Assembly (NCBI GenBank): GCA_964615305.1
Contig: CAZTNA010000004.1
Location: forward strand, 124,001 to 188,000
Origin: Bog-950 sp964615305
Lineage (GTDB): Bacteria; Bacteroidota; Bacteroidia; Chitinophagales; LD1
Reading direction: 5' to 3'
DNA length: 64,000 nucleotides
A program made the position numbers and the translations under genes. The notes beneath the pieces were generated by a model. It had not been told where the DNA came from. It searched no databases and worked only from the letters and a program-made list of their open reading frames with translations. Of the stretch, positions 14,523-22,924 are shown one piece after another. Numbering within the stretch: position 1 is the first letter of the stretch; each line of letters starts with the position of its first letter.

Positions 14523-17021
14523 TTACTTATGGTTTACAGTTAACTGCTTAACTGCAGTAGCATTGCTGCTTTGTATTTTAACCATATAAAGACCACTGGC
14601 TACGTGGCTGAGGTTTAGCTCAACTTGAGCCACACCTGCTTTCATTTTAGAAGTGGTAAACACGGTTTCTCCTAAGATGTTGTAAACCGTAACGGTGTAG
14701 TCGCTGTTGATGTTGTTGTTGAAACGCAACATGGCTTTACCGGTAGTTGGGTTAGGGAACATAGAGATGTTGGCAGAGAAAGTTAAATCTTCTATACCTA
14801 CACCTGAAGCCACTACATCTTTACATTGTTGGTCGCTACCGAAACTGTTGCTGGCAGTTAAACAAACGTTGTAGGTGCCGTTAGAGGTATATGTTTTTAA
14901 AGGATTTTGAACGGTAGATGCGGTTGCATCGCCAAAATTCCAGAACCATGTTGTAGGGAAATTAGTTGACTGGTCGAGGAACTGAACTTTGTAAGGCGAC
15001 TGAGGGAAAGAGAACGCAAAGTCAGCTACCGGAATATCGCCTACAATAACGGTGCGTACTACCGTATCAGCGTTTCCTGCCGCATCAGTAGCTATATACA
15101 ATACTTCATATAGACCCACCACAGCGGTATCAGGTGAACCTACTACTGTAGGTGTAATGTTGCCTGAGGTGCAGTCGAATGCAGTGGCTCCGTCTTCGGT
15201 GTAAGTGGTGTTTACCAGAATTACCACAGTGTCTTGGCCTAAGAGAGTAACTGTAGGTGGAGTTTGGTCAATGTTTTGGCTAAAATCACCTGTTGTGTAG
15301 TTGATGTTATTGATATACCAGAAGGCAGCCGGATTAGCATCTGAGCCTAAATCGTGGTTAGGGCCCGGATCGTGACCGTAATCAATTTGAGTCATTACCA
15401 AAGGAATATTGAACGTGTTACCGTTGATGAGGCAAGTAGGGCTAACCATAGGGAAAATAGAACCATAGAAAACTCCACCGGCCGTGTTGGCGGTTTCGCC
15501 ACCCCATAGTGTATCGCCTTCGGTAAAGTTCATAAGGTCGGTAATTCTGCCTGATACTACATCAATAGCACGGCCGAATAAGTTAGGTGTAATGTTATCA
15601 GATGAACCTACAAAGTTGAAGTCAGTTTCGTTCCAGAAGAAGAATAATTTGCGGCCGTCATTGGTGCGTGAAATAAGCGGACGGTTAGCCTGAGTTTGTG
15701 GTTGTGCACCGTTAGTCATATCGCCACTGTAAGTGAAAATGTCCATTAAGTGGATACCTTTCCACTGGCAGCCGGCTGAAGCGTTTGCATCAAAAGTAAT
15801 GTCCCACATATCGTAACCGGCAGGTTCAAGTGACCAATCGGTACCGTTACCAATGTTTACGAGCATGTGTGGGTTGCCGAATGTGTCAACTTCTAAGTCA
15901 CATTCAAACGCGGTGGTGGGGTTCATAGATGAAGCAGTAGCGCCATCTAACCAAAGTGGGTTTAACTCGTCAGTAATACCCTGAATAGATTCGAGGTCAA
16001 CAACTATAGGTTGTCCCCAGGTAGCGCCCCCATCGGTTGATTTCCAGAAAATGGGTGTGTAAACGCTATCAGTAGCCGGGTCTAAGTCACCTACGCAGGC
16101 AATCCAACCTATTTGGCCGGTAGGGTCAAAGGCAATACGGAAGCCTGTAGCCACCGAAAGCAAAGTGCCGCTGGCATCTTGTTCAGCAAATGTTGTAGCA
16201 ATAGTTTGGTCGGTCCATACAACATTTTTGGTGTTGTTGTCCCAAACTCCTTTTTCTACAATAATGCCTTCCGTGATGGCGGGGTCTCCGGTAGCAAAAG
16301 TACCTGTATAGTCGAGGTTAATGTTCCAGAAAGTGCCGGGAGTGCTTTGGCATAAGCTGGTGGCCACGGCTACTTTACCACCGTTTATTTGGTTGGTAGT
16401 AACATTAAAAGTTGACGTATCGCCAGAGAGTTTTCCTCTTCCGCGCATTTCGCCTTGCCAAGTACCGCTTGATGCATTAGGCGGCACGTTATGGTAAGTG
16501 CCTGAGTAAACCAATACTGCGCTGTCGGTAACGGTATTGCCGGCAGGGTTATAGATTACCGCCTGAGGGAAACGGCCGTTTTTTGAAATGTTGTCAATGG
16601 TAGGGTCATTGGTTATAGGGCCAATGTTCGACTGCCATGTTGCTCCACCGTCTCTTGACACATCGAAGCGGTATTGGGCAATGTTAGTGCCGGGGGCACC
16701 GGTAGGGTCGTTACGGTGAATAAAGGTAACTGCATTCAGTGAATCGTTTACATCCATTGACTGGCAACCTTCGTTGATGATAGAGAGCAGGTTACCGGCT
16801 GTGCCTATGGGTTGTGAGTTAAGCAATGCGCTTAAACCACGGCTGCCTTTGTGGTTGAGGTTAGAATGAGCTGGCGATACCGGAGTTTGAGCCGACTGCC
16901 CGTTCATAATTGGTTTTTCGATGTAAAGGCGCTGGTGGCTGTTGTCGCGGGCAACACGGTATTGCGCGCTTAACATTAAACCGGCTACTAACAGCGAAGA
17001 AAAGAGTAATGACTTTTTCAT
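14523..17021 (-). CDS. Secreted multidomain protein with BNR-like propeller, Ig-like, PKD and T9SS type A sorting domains
   Basis: 832 residues. The signal peptide is residues 1-19 (KKSLLFSSLLVAGLMLSAQ). The N-terminal two thirds contain Asp-box/BNR phrases (SRDGGATWQS, KSTDGGATWGQ) typical of sialidase-like beta-propellers. An Ig-like DUF5011-type domain lies at about 580-660 (DQTPPTVTLLGQDTV…TDAAGNADTVVRTV), then a PKD domain (PVADFAFSFP…WNFGDATAS…). The last 75 residues are a type A T9SS sorting domain (MFPNPTTGKAMLRF…LYMVKIQSS). It should be exported across the outer membrane and attached or released. No glycosidase catalytic residues can be assigned, so the propeller may bind and not cut. 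It has its own candidate promoter and terminator. Confidence 0.88.
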   Translation of the reverse strand: MKKSLLFSSLLVAGLMLSAQYRVARDNSHQRLYIEKPIMNGQSAQTPVSPAHSNLNHKGSRGLSALLNSQPIGTAGNLLSIINEGCQSMDVNDSLNAVTFIHRNDPTGAPGTNIAQYRFDVSRDGGATWQSNIGPITNDPTIDNISKNGRFPQAVIYNPAGNTVTDSAVLVYSGTYHNVPPNASSGTWQGEMRGRGKLSGDTSTFNVTTNQINGGKVAVATSLCQSTPGTFWNINLDYTGTFATGDPAITEGIIVEKGVWDNNTKNVVWTDQTIATTFAEQDASGTLLSVATGFRIAFDPTGQIGWIACVGDLDPATDSVYTPIFWKSTDGGATWGQPIVVDLESIQGITDELNPLWLDGATASSMNPTTAFECDLEVDTFGNPHMLVNIGNGTDWSLEPAGYDMWDITFDANASAGCQWKGIHLMDIFTYSGDMTNGAQPQTQANRPLISRTNDGRKLFFFWNETDFNFVGSSDNITPNLFGRAIDVVSGRITDLMNFTEGDTLWGGETANTAGGVFYGSIFPMVSPTCLINGNTFNIPLVMTQIDYGHDPGPNHDLGSDANPAAFWYINNINYTTGDFSQNIDQTPPTVTLLGQDTVVILVNTTYTEDGATAFDCTSGNITPTVVGSPDTAVVGLYEVLYIATDAAGNADTVVRTVIVGDIPVADFAFSFPQSPYKVQFLDQSTNFPTTWFWNFGDATASTVQNPLKTYTSNGTYNVCLTASNSFGSDQQCKDVVASGVGIEDLTFSANISMFPNPTTGKAMLRFNNNINSDYTVTVYNILGETVFTTSKMKAGVAQVELNLSHVASGLYMVKIQSSNATAVKQLTVNHK

Positions 17022-17064
17022 TTTTGGTTAGCGGTTAATTAAGTGATTGAAATTTTTAGAGCGC

Positions 17065-17072
17065 CAAATGTA
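17065..17072 (-). promoter_or_regulatory. Candidate -7 element for the T9SS type A cargo gene
   Basis: On the minus strand TACATTTG matches TAnnTTTG exactly, 43 bases before the ATG at 17021. A matching -33 box is not evident. Confidence 0.4.
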
Positions 17073-17149
17073 TAAGGAATTTCGAATCGTGCTCAGTTTT
17101 GTTTGTCATAGATTTGTCAAATTTTCAGAGTAGATTTTACCTGTATTTG

Positions 17150-20100
17150 TTAAAACACTGCTCTTAGCTCTGCCCTGCCTGTGTGCACGGGTTTAAGGGT
17201 TGACTTATCGTTTGCCGAGAACCCCGTCATGCGGCCATCGTAGCTGAGGGTAAGTTGAATGTTGTTGCCTAAACTTTGTGCGTAGCCCACGCTCCATACC
17301 AAGTTGTTTCCGTTGCGCAGCCCTTCGAGCATGGCATATTCAAGTTGTTCGTTTTTTAAACCCTTATCGTTGTAAGCTATGCGCGAGTATTCGAGGGTGG
17401 CGTCAATGGTGTTTTTTTCTTGCCGGTTGTAGCGCAGGTTAAATGTGCCTTTATGTACCTGTGCGGTTTGGTTGCCCACGGTATCGGTAGGGTTTAGCTT
17501 GTGGCTAAAGTCGTATTTGGTGCTTATGCGCAGGAAGGTTTTAAACTGGTAGCTTACATCGAGCTGTGCATCGTTGTAGGTAAAGCGGTATTGCAGGTGG
17601 TTGTAGTAGTCAGATTCGTTGGCTTTAAGCCCGTTGGTGTAAGCGGCTTGGGCATTGAACTGTTTAAATACATTCCAGCGAACTATTATACCCTGCGATT
17701 GTAGTATGCGGTTTTCGAAGCCGGTGGTAAGCAAGGTGCGGTTGCGCGAGTAGTTGAAATCTATTTGTGCCCCGTATTTAGGGTCCAGGCGGTTAAAGAA
17801 AAGAGAGTTTCGGCTGCTCATGGTGGTGGCCACTAAGAAGCTGTCTTGCTTTACCAACGGAAAAGGGTTAAAGTATTCGCCTGCATTTTTTCGCTTGTCG
17901 GCAAAAGTTTTTTTGGTTACCGATACGCTGGTAAAAATGCTGAACATGGAAATGACTTTGCGGATGCCTTTTTTGTTTTTCCAGACGGCAGCGGGGTTAA
18001 TGTTGAGTACCTGGTTAAACTGTGTGGTGTTAACGGATATAAATTCGGGGGTGGTAATGAACATGCGCAGGTAGGTGGCAGTATCGGTAATGTTTGAGGC
18101 GCGAAACTCGTTTACATCCTGAATGCCGTTTTCGTTCAGGTCGCCAAGCCAGGCAAATTCGCCTTGGTTAACCGGTGAGCGTTGGTAGGTTAACTGAATT
18201 TTTTGCTGCCGGCCGCTGCCCACTTCATACAGTGTAGTGGAGCGGAAAACACCTTTGAGCAATACGAAATTGTAATCTATGCGGCCCAGGTAAAAATGCT
18301 CGGGCTGCGATGTAGATACTGAGTCGCGCTCTTTGGCATGGCGGTAGGTGAGTGAGTAGTTGAGGGTTTGGTTTTTGAGTGAATTAATTTGCCCTGTAAA
18401 GTTGATGGTTTGCCCGCTGAAGTGGGCACGGCCGAAACTGTTGCCTTGAGCGTGGTGTTCGTAACGCATGGCAAATTCGAAGGTGTAACGGTTTACAGCC
18501 GTGTCGGCATTGGCTACATATATTCTGTGGTTTTGCCAAAGGCTGCTTACCGGGTTTAGGGTGTCGGCAGTTTTGTTTTGAGTCATGTTTAGCCCGTAAC
18601 CGCTAAACGCGCCAATTTTCCAGCCTTTAGTTTTTTGCGAGGTATAAAAATATTCTGCGCGGGGGCGGAAAAAGTGGGTAGTTTGTTGTGTTGTTTTGGC
18701 GTGCAAGTAGCTGTTGGTAAAAGAAAAGTTGGAACCATTTTTAGATACGGCACCGTTGAAGCTGTTTTCGAAGCCCCGGTAAACAGAGTCCTGAATAAGT
18801 GTTTTGAAACGGTAGTTGATGTTGCCGATGTTGTTCCACAGGTACGTAAAGTTGGCGGTAACGAGGTGTTCGTTGTAGCGCAGGGGTTGAGCAGTAATGT
18901 TCCAGTCGCGGTTAAACTCAATATTGCGGTAGCGTTCAATGGTGTTGAAACGGTTTTGCAGAAATTCGTAATTAAAATCGTACACAAAATTTTGTGTTTG
19001 TTTTTGTGTAGAGTCGTTTTTGGTCATGACGGTTCCTTTTAAGGAAGCACGTACGGCCACCCCCAGGTTGTCGTTATCGTTTTTTTTGGAATACATGTTT
19101 ACATCGGTATTGCTCAAAGCGGCTTCTACTGAAACAGTATTTGTGTTGTTGATACGTATGTCGGTACCTACGGTGTATAGTTGCTGGTATTTGGGAGTAA
19201 CCAAAAGAATGAGCGGAACATAATTGCCCTGGCGGTAAATTTTTCCGGTGCTGTCAATAATCGGAGCCACCCATTGATATACGCGGCCGTTGGCTGTAGA
19301 GGAAGCGGCTATATAGTCGCCTTTGCCAAAAGGTACCTGTGAAAAGTTGACGGTATATTTTGCCACAGCGGTGTCAATGCTGTAAACAAATACAGAATCG
19401 AAGCCGAGCGAATCGGGTATCAGGCGATACATAATTCGGTGGGCATCGAAGGCTACACTGTCCCACCCGTGGTAGAGAGCCTGATTCAGGCTATCGCCTA
19501 TGGTGGTGAGGAAATATTTTTTATCGGCATTTAAGCTTTGCTGTACGTTTTGCCCTTTGCTGTCTTGTTCACTATAGAGATTGAAATGCAGGTTGGCTAT
19601 TTTGCTTTGATATTCGGTGTTTAAAAAAGCGGTAGAGCGCAGGTAGTTTCTTTCGGAATATTCAAATTCAATGAGTACGCGCAAATCTTTGGTAATAATT
19701 TTGCGGGGCATAAAAGTTATTTCGCCCAGGTTGTAGTCAATTACATAGTCGCGGTCGGCACCGCGTTCGAGTTTTTGGCCGTTTACAAAAACTTCTTCGG
19801 TGTTGGCCAGAATAATGATGTAAGTTTCGCCATTGGCGCCTTGTAGTTTATAAGGCCCCTGGTTGCCTTCGCTTACGGCCAGGGTATTGCGCGAAAATTT
19901 GCCGCGTGAAATACCCCCGGCAGCACCGAGTTTGAGGGCTCCCTTTTTTTTAAAGTCGAGCAGGGTGCGGTAGTAGCCGCCCTGATATTTTTTGCTGAAG
20001 CGCATAAAGTAGTCGGGCTCGGGGTTAAAGAGGTCGAAGTCGCCTACTATGAGTTGGTGGTGGCCCTGCTTGAGCTGAATAAATATTTTATCGAACTCTT

Positions 20101-20824
20101 GAATTTGCTGGGTGTTGCCTTCGGGCTGTATGGGTATGCTGTTGTCGGTAACTGCAGCGGTAAGTTCCAGGTCTTTGGTAATGTAGCCGCTTACCTGCAA
20201 ATTAAAAACGGAGTTGAGTACCACACTTTGGTTGCTGCCAAAGGCTATGCCGCGGGCAAATACTCCGTTGTAGTCTAAGTTGCCAAAGTCAATGAGTTTG
20301 CTGCCAATGGCATCGGGGCTGTAAACAAATGGGCGGGCCAGTGAATTGGCGTTGGCGGCTAAGTAATCTGAGTAGCTTTTGTTATAGGTGGGGCGGGCCA
20401 GGGCAAATGGGTAAACGCGGAAGAAAATTTTTACCGAATCGGCAGGGGGTTTGTTTTTCCAGATCAGTTGCGATTCAAAGGCGCGGAGGGTGTAGGTGTT
20501 GGTGTCCACCAGTTCTCCGTGAGTATTTCTAATGGCTATGGTGCCCGGCACTATGCTTAAGCTATCGAGCAGCAGTGTGTCGGCTTTTAGTGAGTACGTT
20601 TGATAGCGTATGTTGGACTGGGCCCAAGAGCCGGCAGTAATGAACAAAAAGCATAGAACAAAGTGCAAAGACCGCAGCAGGTAATTGGTTGGCCGCTGTT
20701 GGCCAAAGGGTGGTGGGGGAACAGGTGTTTTGCCCGATAGCCATAGGATACGCTCAGCAGAATGTAGCTGAGATAGTTTTGGCTTATGAGTATTGTTTTT
20801 GTTCACCGCGTAAATAAAATGCAA
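17150..20824 (-). CDS. Large predicted outer-membrane beta-barrel protein, function unknown
   Basis: 1224 residues. A hydrophobic export signal lies at about 50-69 (SLHFVLCFLFITAGSWAQ). The 45 residues before it make the ATG at 20824 doubtful; translation may start at a non-ATG codon nearer the signal, since no internal Met precedes it. After the signal there is a beta-rich region, then the phrase FVNGQKLERGADRDYVIDYN…GEITF, which resembles repeats in SprA-type and related Bacteroidota outer-membrane proteins. The rest alternates aromatic/polar strands typical of a barrel and ends in LRAVF, a barrel-like terminal phenylalanine. It lies 128 bases upstream of the T9SS cargo gene on the same strand. 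I do not recognise a named family. Confidence 0.72.
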   Translation of the reverse strand: MHFIYAVNKNNTHKPKLSQLHSAERILWLSGKTPVPPPPFGQQRPTNYLLRSLHFVLCFLFITAGSWAQSNIRYQTYSLKADTLLLDSLSIVPGTIAIRNTHGELVDTNTYTLRAFESQLIWKNKPPADSVKIFFRVYPFALARPTYNKSYSDYLAANANSLARPFVYSPDAIGSKLIDFGNLDYNGVFARGIAFGSNQSVVLNSVFNLQVSGYITKDLELTAAVTDNSIPIQPEGNTQQIQEFDKIFIQLKQGHHQLIVGDFDLFNPEPDYFMRFSKKYQGGYYRTLLDFKKKGALKLGAAGGISRGKFSRNTLAVSEGNQGPYKLQGANGETYIIILANTEEVFVNGQKLERGADRDYVIDYNLGEITFMPRKIITKDLRVLIEFEYSERNYLRSTAFLNTEYQSKIANLHFNLYSEQDSKGQNVQQSLNADKKYFLTTIGDSLNQALYHGWDSVAFDAHRIMYRLIPDSLGFDSVFVYSIDTAVAKYTVNFSQVPFGKGDYIAASSTANGRVYQWVAPIIDSTGKIYRQGNYVPLILLVTPKYQQLYTVGTDIRINNTNTVSVEAALSNTDVNMYSKKNDNDNLGVAVRASLKGTVMTKNDSTQKQTQNFVYDFNYEFLQNRFNTIERYRNIEFNRDWNITAQPLRYNEHLVTANFTYLWNNIGNINYRFKTLIQDSVYRGFENSFNGAVSKNGSNFSFTNSYLHAKTTQQTTHFFRPRAEYFYTSQKTKGWKIGAFSGYGLNMTQNKTADTLNPVSSLWQNHRIYVANADTAVNRYTFEFAMRYEHHAQGNSFGRAHFSGQTINFTGQINSLKNQTLNYSLTYRHAKERDSVSTSQPEHFYLGRIDYNFVLLKGVFRSTTLYEVGSGRQQKIQLTYQRSPVNQGEFAWLGDLNENGIQDVNEFRASNITDTATYLRMFITTPEFISVNTTQFNQVLNINPAAVWKNKKGIRKVISMFSIFTSVSVTKKTFADKRKNAGEYFNPFPLVKQDSFLVATTMSSRNSLFFNRLDPKYGAQIDFNYSRNRTLLTTGFENRILQSQGIIVRWNVFKQFNAQAAYTNGLKANESDYYNHLQYRFTYNDAQLDVSYQFKTFLRISTKYDFSHKLNPTDTVGNQTAQVHKGTFNLRYNRQEKNTIDATLEYSRIAYNDKGLKNEQLEYAMLEGLRNGNNLVWSVGYAQSLGNNIQLTLSYDGRMTGFSANDKSTLKPVHTGRAELRAVF

Positions 20825-20889
20825 TGTATGATAATGCGGTAAGCTATAATTTATTGTGCAGTAGCGGTTGAACTTCTGTTCTATGGCTT

Positions 20890-20962
20890 ACCGGCTAAAG
20901 CCGGTGGGCGTAACACTGAGTAAGCGGAGTACATACGGTTGTTTGGAAGCGGGCTAAAGCCC
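20890..20962. repeat. Two REP-like short palindromes sharing a GGCTAAAGCC core
   Basis: ACCGGCTAAAGCCGGT (20890-20905) and CGGGCTAAAGCCCT (20950-20963) are near-perfect hairpins with the same TAAA loop, 45 bases apart, in the 230-base gap between the barrel gene and the LuxR-type gene. Their form is that of dispersed intergenic palindromes common in Bacteroidota genomes. No REP-associated transposase is present in the window. Confidence 0.6.
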
Positions 20963-21054
20963 TCGGTTTGCCCCCTGAACAAGTAAAAATCTTAGGATAC
21001 CGGATGCTTGGAAATATCTTAAAATAAAAGCAAATTTGTGTTCAACCAAAAACT

Positions 21055-21345
21055 ATGAAAAACTTTACTCTGGTTATTAGCGGTGTTGAAATTACCGCCT
21101 GTGAGCTGCAACTATTGCCGCTTGAAGTAAAAGGTTTGCCCCGCAAACTGATAGCACACGCGTTAAACAAAAAGCTATCAACTATAAATAGTCAGTTGCG
21201 CATTTTGTTTGCCAAGCTGCATATACATAAAGATAATGAGCTGGTGGCCTGGGCGGTTCGAAACGGCTTAGACACTGAAAAAAACATTCAGGCAGCGGTA
21301 CGTAAACAGCGGCAGGAGAGAAGAGAGCGGGGTAAAAAGGTATAG
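21055..21345 (+). CDS. Small stand-alone LuxR/GerE-type helix-turn-helix protein
   Basis: 96 residues. From about residue 17 to 70 the sequence follows the LuxR C-terminal HTH pattern: ELQLLPLEVKGLPRKLIAHA, then LNKKLSTINSQLRILFAKLH, then the NELVAWAVRNGLD ending characteristic of the fourth helix. There is no receiver or sensory domain; the first 15 residues are too short. The tail (residues 80-96) is very basic (RKQRQERRERGKK). It could bind DNA alone or partner with another protein. The usual Glu-rich first helix is degenerate, so DNA binding is inferred from overall pattern. Downstream lies the palindromic 42-bp array. Confidence 0.7.
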   Translation: MKNFTLVISGVEITACELQLLPLEVKGLPRKLIAHALNKKLSTINSQLRILFAKLHIHKDNELVAWAVRNGLDTEKNIQAAVRKQRQERRERGKKV

Positions 21346-22006
21346 CCGACTTAGATATTGAGCTACGTGCCTTACCTGTATGGCACAAATGTAAAAGTTG
21401 CCTGCTGAACGGCCGGTATTTGTTTATTCCCCCAACTCATAGGTGGTTTACCCATACCCCTGTTTTGTTTCTTAAAACAGCCACGCTATGGCCGTGTATG
21501 ACCAACTAATTTTCAGCAGTTTTTAACCCCGTTTCATTTTTTTCATAGGGCACATTCATTGTTTAATACTAGCACGTACGCGCTAGCAGCAAATTGATTT
21601 CTGTTTCACCGGCAAGCCTGCCACCTTTATACCCTTGTTCTTTGACATACTGGTTATAGAAACACGCTGCTTCTGTTTTTAAAACAACTGCTTAACACCT
21701 GTTTCTTTTTTACTGCCACCGGCTTTGGCTCCCTACATGTCCGATGAACCTCTCTACCTGTCCGCAGTAATTCCGGACATGCAGTAAGCCCCTCCCTACC
21801 TGTCCGAAGCAATTCCGAACATGCAGTAAGCCCCTGCCTACCTGCCCGAAGTAATTCCGGACATGCAGTAAGCCCCTGCCTACCTGTCCGCAGTAATACC
21901 GAACATGCAGTAAGCTACTGCCTACATGTAGTGAGTTTACCTTCGGCTGTATAAGCCCACATTTTTTCACTTACCATTCATTTTTAACCTTCTAAATTAT
22001 ACTCAC
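21346..22006. other. 660-base non-coding interval with palindromes and a tandem array
   Basis: No convincing gene. Contents: T-rich stretches with repeated CTGTTTT/AAAACAG words (around 21461-21481 and 21674-21690), an 18-base near-palindrome CTAGCACGTACGCGCTAG at 21569-21586, and the 42-bp tandem array at 21754-21935. The leader of the 225-residue gene follows. The near-palindrome has the symmetry of a dimeric regulator site. An open frame on the minus strand (21710-21970) exists only because the repeat length is a multiple of three. Confidence 0.7.
21754..21935. repeat. 42-bp tandem repeat array, each unit with an internal dyad
   Basis: Four full 42-bp units start at 21754, 21796, 21838 and 21880, flanked by a 21-base half unit on the left (21733-21753) and a degraded partial unit on the right (from 21922). 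Each unit reads CTACCTGTCCG…CGGACATGCAGTAAG with a dyad TGTCCG/CGGACA around a loop of about nine bases. Units differ by a few substitutions, some of which break the dyad. GCAGTAA or a close variant occurs twice per unit, so the unit may itself be a doubled 21-mer. There are no unique spacers, so it is not a CRISPR. The array ends about 70 bases before the ATG of the 225-residue gene. Confidence 0.85.
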
Positions 22007-22684
22007 ATGGCAACAAGAGATCTAATACCCTCGCGTGACGAGGACTTCAACAGCTTTCAAAGCAACCTGCTTTTACAGGTAACCGGCAATGCCGTTGCGT
22101 GGCAAATACCGGCTGCCGTTATTACCGACCTGGCTACCCACCAAACCGCCTGGCAAGCCGCCTGGGCCAACTATATTGATGAAACCAAGCGCACCAAAGG
22201 GGTAACACAAACCAAAAACACCGTGCGCCTAACCTACGAATCTAGCCTGCGCAAGTTTATTCAGAAATGGATTTATGATAACAACACCATGACCAGCGCC
22301 AACATAGTGGACTGCGGCCTTAAACCCCGCGACACTACCCGCACCCCGGTACCCGTGCCCGACACAGTGCCCGTGGTAGAGTTTAGCGTTATGAGCGGCC
22401 ACCGACTGAAAGCCCGCGTTACCCAGCAGCCCAATGCCGAAGGCGTAACCAAACGCGCCAAACCCAAAGGCGTAGCCAATATTGAACTGGTGTATATACT
22501 CAATGCCGAAGGCAGCATACAACCCCACGACTGCACCCACCAGCGGTTTAGCACCAAACCCCTGTTCGAACTGGCTTTTGAGCTCAAAGAAGCCGGAGCG
22601 CGGTTACAAGGCTTTGCCCGTTGGCTGAACACCAAAAACCAACCCGGCCCCTGGGGCGATGTGTTTAACGCTATAGTGCCGTAG
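22007..22684 (+). CDS. Protein of unknown function with helical N-terminus, Pro-rich linker and beta C-terminus
   Basis: 225 residues, no signal peptide or membrane segment. Residues about 10-100 look helical and Trp/Ala-rich (VAWQIPAAVITDLATHQTAW, RLTYESSLRKFIQKWIYDNN). A Thr/Pro/Val linker follows (TRTPVPVPDTVPV), then a beta-rich domain with KARVTQQPNAEG…AKPKGVANIELVY, ending PWGDVFNAIVP. The general layout recalls a family of uncharacterised small proteins found in Bacteroidota and Treponema, but I recall no function for it. The gene sits directly after the palindromic array and ends at a terminator, so it is monocistronic. Codon use is GC-rich (GCC, ACC, CTG). Confidence 0.75.
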   Translation: MATRDLIPSRDEDFNSFQSNLLLQVTGNAVAWQIPAAVITDLATHQTAWQAAWANYIDETKRTKGVTQTKNTVRLTYESSLRKFIQKWIYDNNTMTSANIVDCGLKPRDTTRTPVPVPDTVPVVEFSVMSGHRLKARVTQQPNAEGVTKRAKPKGVANIELVYILNAEGSIQPHDCTHQRFSTKPLFELAFELKEAGARLQGFARWLNTKNQPGPWGDVFNAIVP

Positions 22685-22712
22685 CTCAACAAGCCGCTTA
22701 CCCAACAGCCGC

Positions 22713-22744
22713 AAAACAGCCATTTCGAAAGAAGTGGCTGTTTT
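22713..22744 (+). terminator. Terminator of the 225-residue gene
   Basis: A 10-bp stem AAAACAGCCA (22713-22722) with TGGCTGTTTT (22735-22744), followed by TATTTG. It lies 28 bases after the stop codon. Confidence 0.8.
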
Positions 22745-22924
22745 TATTTGGGGGCTACTATAGCCGCATACACATAAAAACAGGCGGCTGATAAAAACCG
22801 GCCGCAGGTTATTACCGGCATGGCGGCAGGCTCCGGTACTTCCGTAGTTTTCCACCGCCCGGTAGGGGCGCCTTGCTCGGTTCTTTGAAAAAATTGTTTA
22901 CTTGCAATAACCAAAACACACCCT

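Noticed and set aside
21754..21935. CRISPR array
   Set aside because: The units are contiguous with no unique spacers, the dyads vary, and no cas genes are present.
21710..21970. 86-residue minus-strand open frame with 14-residue repeats (LLHVRNYFGQVGRG)
   Set aside because: It exists because the DNA repeat is 42 bases long, a multiple of three. There is no supporting start context or recognisable fold. It is kept only as an alternative reading of the array.
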